A DNA stretch of 64,000 nucleotides from Egicoccus sp. AB-alg6-2 (GTDB taxonomy: Bacteria; Actinomycetota; Nitriliruptoria; Nitriliruptorales; Nitriliruptoraceae), in assembly GCF_041821025.1 (NCBI RefSeq), contig NZ_JBGUAY010000005.1, positions 310,001 to 374,000 on the forward strand. The letters run 5' to 3'. Position 1 is the first letter of the stretch; each line of letters begins with the position of its first letter. Under the pieces are notes generated by a model. The model ran no database searches, was not told the origin of the DNA, and saw only the letters and a list, made by a program, of their open reading frames with translations. Below are positions 60,988 through 64,000 of this stretch, piece by piece. Made by a program: the position numbers and the translations under genes.

Positions 60988-61028
60988 GTTAGGAAACAAA
61001 ACTAACACTGGTGAAGCGCGCCGGTCAA
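60988..61028 (-). promoter_or_regulatory. Promoter with overlapping ROK operator
   Basis: On the minus strand TTGACC (61028-61023), an 18-bp spacer and TAGTTT (61004-60999) form a near-consensus promoter. The palindrome GTTAG-N9-CTAAC (60988-61006) covers the -10 element. This AT-rich patch stands out in the GC-rich region. Confidence 0.65.
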
Positions 61029-61041
61029 GGGTTTCCCGCGC

Positions 61042-61089
61042 CCACTTCGGCGGGTCGAGGCGGCGCCACTTCGGCGGGTCGAGGCGGCG
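61042..61089. repeat. Perfect 24-bp tandem duplication
   Basis: Two identical adjacent copies (61042-61065 and 61066-61089) lie between the cyclo-ligase stop and the ROK promoter. I see no coding or hairpin role. Confidence 0.9.
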
Positions 61090-61098
61090 CCCGGTCGG

Positions 61099-61875
61099 CT
61101 ACGGCGCGGGCGGGGCCAGGGGCGCCAGCAGCGGGATCGCCGCGACCTTGTCAGGCGTGAGTTGCTCCCAGTGGATCCGCCCGGCACGCCAGTCCCCCGT
61201 GCGGGGCACTCGCAGGACCCGTTCGGGCGTGACGATCAGGTCGACCCGCACGTCGTGGTCGGCCCGGGGGATGCCTCCGGCGGGCAACACCTGCAGTTCA
61301 TGCACCGTGGTGGCGACCAGCGTCCCCGGCCCGATCATCCCGGCCTCGCAGGCGAGGGCGAACTCGAGGTCACTGAAGCCGCCGCCCTTGCCGAGCCGGG
61401 TCCCGTCCTCGGCGACCGCGACACAGCCGGTGACGACCAGGTCCACCGGTTCGAGTTCGGTCACCGCGACGGTGCGGGCGCTGGCCGACGCACCCTTGAT
61501 CGACGAGGCCCTCCGGGGCGTGTCGGCGAGGTGGTCGGGGTCGAGGAGGAAGAACGGGTCCTCGCCGGCCAGCCGCGGCACTGCCATGTAGACGAGCTTG
61601 CCGTCCTCGAGCGCCCGCTGGCGCACCGGCCACTGGGGACTGTCCGGATTGGCCTTCAGCGTCGCCGCCGTCTGCCACTCGTCGGTACCACGGAGCCGCT
61701 CGGCTGCCGCCTCGGCGCCCACGAAGTTGCTGATGCGGTGGTGCGCACCGGGGAAGCGGGTCACCTTCGCCGCGGCGAGCGCGTCCCACGTGCGGCTTCG
61801 CAGCGCGGCCTTGCGGTCCAGCAGGTCCCGGTCGCCGACGGCGTCGTGGTCATGGCGCTTCGGCGTCCGCGCCAC
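61099..61875 (-). CDS. 5-formyltetrahydrofolate cyclo-ligase family protein
   Basis: A 258-residue protein of the MTHFS-like family, which converts 5-formyltetrahydrofolate to 5,10-methenyltetrahydrofolate. The C-terminal LGKGGGFSDLEFALACEAG matches the ATP/Mg GKGGGYYD-type motif, and LVATTVHELQVLPAGGIPRADHDVRVD follows in place. The N-terminal part, with FPGAHHRISNFVGAE, is longer than in canonical enzymes and resembles the archaeal/actinobacterial branch, so activity on folate is not certain. The GTG starts two bases after the rmuC stop. Confidence 0.85.
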   Translation of the reverse strand: MARTPKRHDHDAVGDRDLLDRKAALRSRTWDALAAAKVTRFPGAHHRISNFVGAEAAAERLRGTDEWQTAATLKANPDSPQWPVRQRALEDGKLVYMAVPRLAGEDPFFLLDPDHLADTPRRASSIKGASASARTVAVTELEPVDLVVTGCVAVAEDGTRLGKGGGFSDLEFALACEAGMIGPGTLVATTVHELQVLPAGGIPRADHDVRVDLIVTPERVLRVPRTGDWRAGRIHWEQLTPDKVAAIPLLAPLAPPAP

Positions 61876-61877
61876 GC

Positions 61878-63158
61878 TCAGCCCACCGTCGCCGCGGGGG
61901 GGCGATGCTCGTCGGCCGCGCCGCCCTCGTCGTCGGCGCGGTCGACGCCCGGACCTGAGGGTCCGGTCGGGTCCGGGAGGCGGAGCAACCGGGGTCGGTC
62001 GTCGACGGTCGCCGGCAGGACGCCACGCTCCTCGCGGACCTCCTCGATGCGCTCGAGTTGGCGTTCGAGCTGGCGTCGACGCGTGGTGGCGAGACCGTCG
62101 TAGGTGCGTCGGACGGTGTCGAGCTGTCGTCCGAGCTTGTCGACCTCGTCGGTGTAGCGACCCCATTGCTGCGTGAAGCCGGACAACAGCGCCACGATCT
62201 GGTCCGAGGTGCGCTGCAGGGCGACGCCGTCACAGGCCTGACGGACGACCGCGAGCACGGCGAACAGCGTCGAGGGCGAACACATGACCACACCCTGGCG
62301 AAGCGCGTCGTCGAGCAGGGTCGGGTCCTGTTCGTGCACGTAGCCGTAGACGTGTTCGTTCGGCAGGAACAGCACCACGAAGTCCAGCGTGCCCGCATCG
62401 GGATCGACGTACCCACGGATCGCCAGCTCCTTCACGCGGCCCCGGACGTCGCGCAGGAACGCCTTGCGGCACTGCTCCCGGTCGGACTCGCCGTCGCACT
62501 CGAGCATGGCGAGGTAGTTGGCCAGCGGGAACTTCACGTCCATGTGCAGGCACAGTTCACCGGGCAGCAGGAACGTCACGTCGGGACGGCTGCCCGAGGC
62601 CAGGGTGCGCTGGGTCACGTAGTTGACGCCGTGCTTGAACCCGGCCGCGGTCAGGACGTCCTCGGCCATGCGCTCACCCCACTGTCCACGGGCCTGCGAC
62701 GAGGTGAGCGCCTCGCGGATGGCACCGGTCGTGGCGGCCAGCTGCGCATGTGTCCGGGTCACGCCCTGGAGTTGCTCACGGACCTGACCGAGCTGGTCGG
62801 CCCGCTCCGACTCGAGCGTGCGGACCAGGTCGACGACCTGACCGAGGGTCGTCCCCATCCGCTGCAGCTCGGCGTCGATCAGCGCCTTGCGCCCGTCGAG
62901 TTCGGCGACGCCGGTGCGGTTGGTCGCCGCCACCTGCCGGTCGGCCTCGGCCACCAGCGCCTGGATCGCGTGCTGCAGATCGTCGCGACGCGCCACCGCG
63001 GCGTGCTCGGCCGCCTGCTGCTGTTGGGCGAGCAGTTCACCACGCAGCCCGTCGATCAGGACCTGGGCGTCGTCGCGCTGCTGGCGCGACATCCACCAGG
63101 CCACGGCCAGCCCGACGACGGCCGCCGCCAGCGTGGCGGTCAGCATCGTGGTCAACAT
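61878..63158 (-). CDS. rmuC: DNA recombination protein RmuC
   Basis: A 426-residue protein with an N-terminal membrane helix (about 5-22), a long coiled coil (about 30-155) and the RmuC nuclease-like domain (about 160-360). Family blocks are ARGQWGERMAEDVLTAAGF, HMDVKFPLANYLAML and FLPNEHVYGYVHEQDP. GGGGGAC lies before the ATG. RmuC limits inversions at short repeats. The proline/aspartate-rich C-terminal tail is lineage-specific. The cyclo-ligase gene follows two bases later. Confidence 0.94.
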   Translation of the reverse strand: MLTTMLTATLAAAVVGLAVAWWMSRQQRDDAQVLIDGLRGELLAQQQQAAEHAAVARRDDLQHAIQALVAEADRQVAATNRTGVAELDGRKALIDAELQRMGTTLGQVVDLVRTLESERADQLGQVREQLQGVTRTHAQLAATTGAIREALTSSQARGQWGERMAEDVLTAAGFKHGVNYVTQRTLASGSRPDVTFLLPGELCLHMDVKFPLANYLAMLECDGESDREQCRKAFLRDVRGRVKELAIRGYVDPDAGTLDFVVLFLPNEHVYGYVHEQDPTLLDDALRQGVVMCSPSTLFAVLAVVRQACDGVALQRTSDQIVALLSGFTQQWGRYTDEVDKLGRQLDTVRRTYDGLATTRRRQLERQLERIEEVREERGVLPATVDDRPRLLRLPDPTGPSGPGVDRADDEGGAADEHRPPAATVG

Positions 63159-63238
63159 CGGTGTCCCCCTGCGCGTTCGGTGGGAGCACCGTACGAACCG
63201 GGTGTGACACGACCGCGGATTTCCTCCCGCCTGGCCAT

Positions 63239-63276
63239 GTCGCGGCAGATCGTCGATGTCGCGGCAGATCGTCGAC
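63239..63276. repeat. 19-bp tandem duplication in the rmuC upstream region
   Basis: Units at 63239-63257 and 63258-63276 differ at the last base. CATGTCGC (63236-63243) and GCGACATG copies at 63291-63298 and 63310-63317 are mutually inverted around them. Confidence 0.8.
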
Positions 63277-63333
63277 CGTGCGGGGCTGGCGCGACATGGA
63301 CGCGGAGCTGCGACATGGCGGTGGCCCGGCCCG

Positions 63334-64000
63334 TCAGGCCTCGTAGTCGTCGGGGAACGGCTCCTTCTCGACCAGTTCGGGCGCCTCGGGGTCCCATTCG
63401 GGTTCGCGCCGGACCGGCTGGACCGCGGTCGACGGGAAGTCGCGGAGCGGGCCGCTCGGTTCGGCGTCCCACTTGGCGAAGGTCAGCGGGGTCTGCAGGT
63501 ACAGGGCCAACAGCTCACCGGTGGCCACGATCGCATCGAGGTGCGTGCGCTCCCACCCGTGGGTGGCGTCGACGCCGAACCCGAGCAGCGCGGCGCGCGT
63601 CTCGGCGCCCGCCTCGAGGGCGGAGGCGACGTCCGAGCGGTAGAACCGGAACACGTCGCGATGCGCCTCGATGCCGTGCTCACGGGCCAGGCCGTGCAGC
63701 TTGCGCGACAGGTGGTAGTCGAAGGGGCCGTGCAGGTCCTGCATCGCGATGGAGACGCCCGTCTCCGTGGAGTGCTGGCCCGGCGCGACCACCGCGGCGT
63801 CGACCGACACCAATTCCGCGACGTCGTGGTACAGCCCCGACGATGCGCCGTGCCCGACCTCCTCGGCGGTCGTGATCAGCAGGTGGGCCCCGACCTCGAG
63901 CTCCTCGCCACGCTCGAGCAGCGCCTTGAAGGCGGCCAGGGTGGCCGCGACCCCGGCCTTGTCGTCGAGGTGCCGCGAGGTGACGAAGCCCGAGCGCGTG
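63334..64000 (-). CDS. M42-type zinc aminopeptidase family protein, 5' end outside the window
   Basis: The last 222 residues of a binuclear metallopeptidase-like protein. SRHLDDKAGVAATLAAF carries the bridging Asp, TTAEEVGHGAS the catalytic Glu pair, and THGWERTHLDAI a late metal His, the order seen in M42/M20 peptidases. The remaining segment VAPGQHSTETGVSIAMQDL and the C-terminal acidic tail fit the M42-like branch. The start lies beyond the right edge. The substrate is unknown; some relatives sit in osmolyte dipeptide clusters. Confidence 0.88.
   Translation of the reverse strand, partial: TRSGFVTSRHLDDKAGVAATLAAFKALLERGEELEVGAHLLITTAEEVGHGASSGLYHDVAELVSVDAAVVAPGQHSTETGVSIAMQDLHGPFDYHLSRKLHGLAREHGIEAHRDVFRFYRSDVASALEAGAETRAALLGFGVDATHGWERTHLDAIVATGELLALYLQTPLTFAKWDAEPSGPLRDFPSTAVQPVRREPEWDPEAPELVEKEPFPDDYEA

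Overview
The window is about 70% G+C, with compact operons, frequent GTG starts, many 4-nt ATGA/GTGA stop-start overlaps, and -10 elements of the form TASSST (TAGCCT, TAGGCT, TACCCT). An F420-type LLM oxidoreductase, the FadE-like acyl-CoA dehydrogenases, the hemE-hemY locus, the Nif3/zinc-ribbon pair and OtsAB all point to an actinobacterium. An S-layer-homology (SLH) protein and an acidic protein composition fit a deep-branching, possibly halophilic lineage such as Nitriliruptoria or Euzebyae. That placement is inference; no 16S gene is present. The window is chromosomal housekeeping and metabolism. I see no insertion sequence, prophage, plasmid gene or CRISPR array.

Layout. 1-3.9 kb: large subunit of glutamate synthase (cut by the left edge), with a terminator-like hairpin in its leader. 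4-5.2 kb: an enoyl-CoA hydratase-like gene followed by strong hairpins. 5.2-12.5 kb (minus): hotdog thioesterase, F420-type oxidoreductase, EamA transporter, ROK sugar kinase, acyl-CoA dehydrogenase and an ABC-2 exporter. 12.6-15.7 kb: ilvD, an unknown gene, a Mug-type DNA glycosylase and a four-cysteine small protein. 15.8-23.8 kb: SLH/beta-propeller surface protein, thioesterase, two CNNM/CorC membrane proteins, and a TetR regulator divergent from a large acyl-CoA dehydrogenase. 24-31.9 kb: class A penicillin-binding protein with a duplicated cysteine-containing tail, two SDR enzymes, an alpha/beta hydrolase, a membrane metzincin-like protease, a Lon N-domain protein and a methyltransferase-acetyltransferase fusion. 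31.9-34 kb: a membrane-anchored repeat protein and an HMCES/YedK abasic-site protein.

34-44.7 kb: haem genes hemE, a ferrochelatase-like unknown and hemY; RNase P RNA; a DUF4442 protein divergent from a class IV aminotransferase; otsA-otsB-GGDEF; Nif3, a DUF164 zinc-ribbon protein and a small ORF; tRNA-Val(TAC). 44.8-51 kb: pgi, DUF3467, a Cof-type HAD phosphatase, a double-cysteine-motif DUF5522 protein, guaB, DUF3500 and an AhpE-type peroxiredoxin.

51-61 kb: a coherent amino-sugar operon read leftward. It holds a ROK repressor, ROK kinase, lipoprotein sugar-binding protein, two ABC permeases, cytosolic GH3 NagZ, NagA and a SIS-domain isomerase/deaminase. Together they would import an N-acetylglucosamine-containing disaccharide, split and phosphorylate it, then deacetylate and deaminate it to fructose-6-phosphate. 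The promoter overlaps a GTTAG-N9-CTAAC palindrome, the likely ROK operator. 61-64 kb: a 5-formyltetrahydrofolate cyclo-ligase-like protein, RmuC and an M42-type metallopeptidase cut by the right edge.
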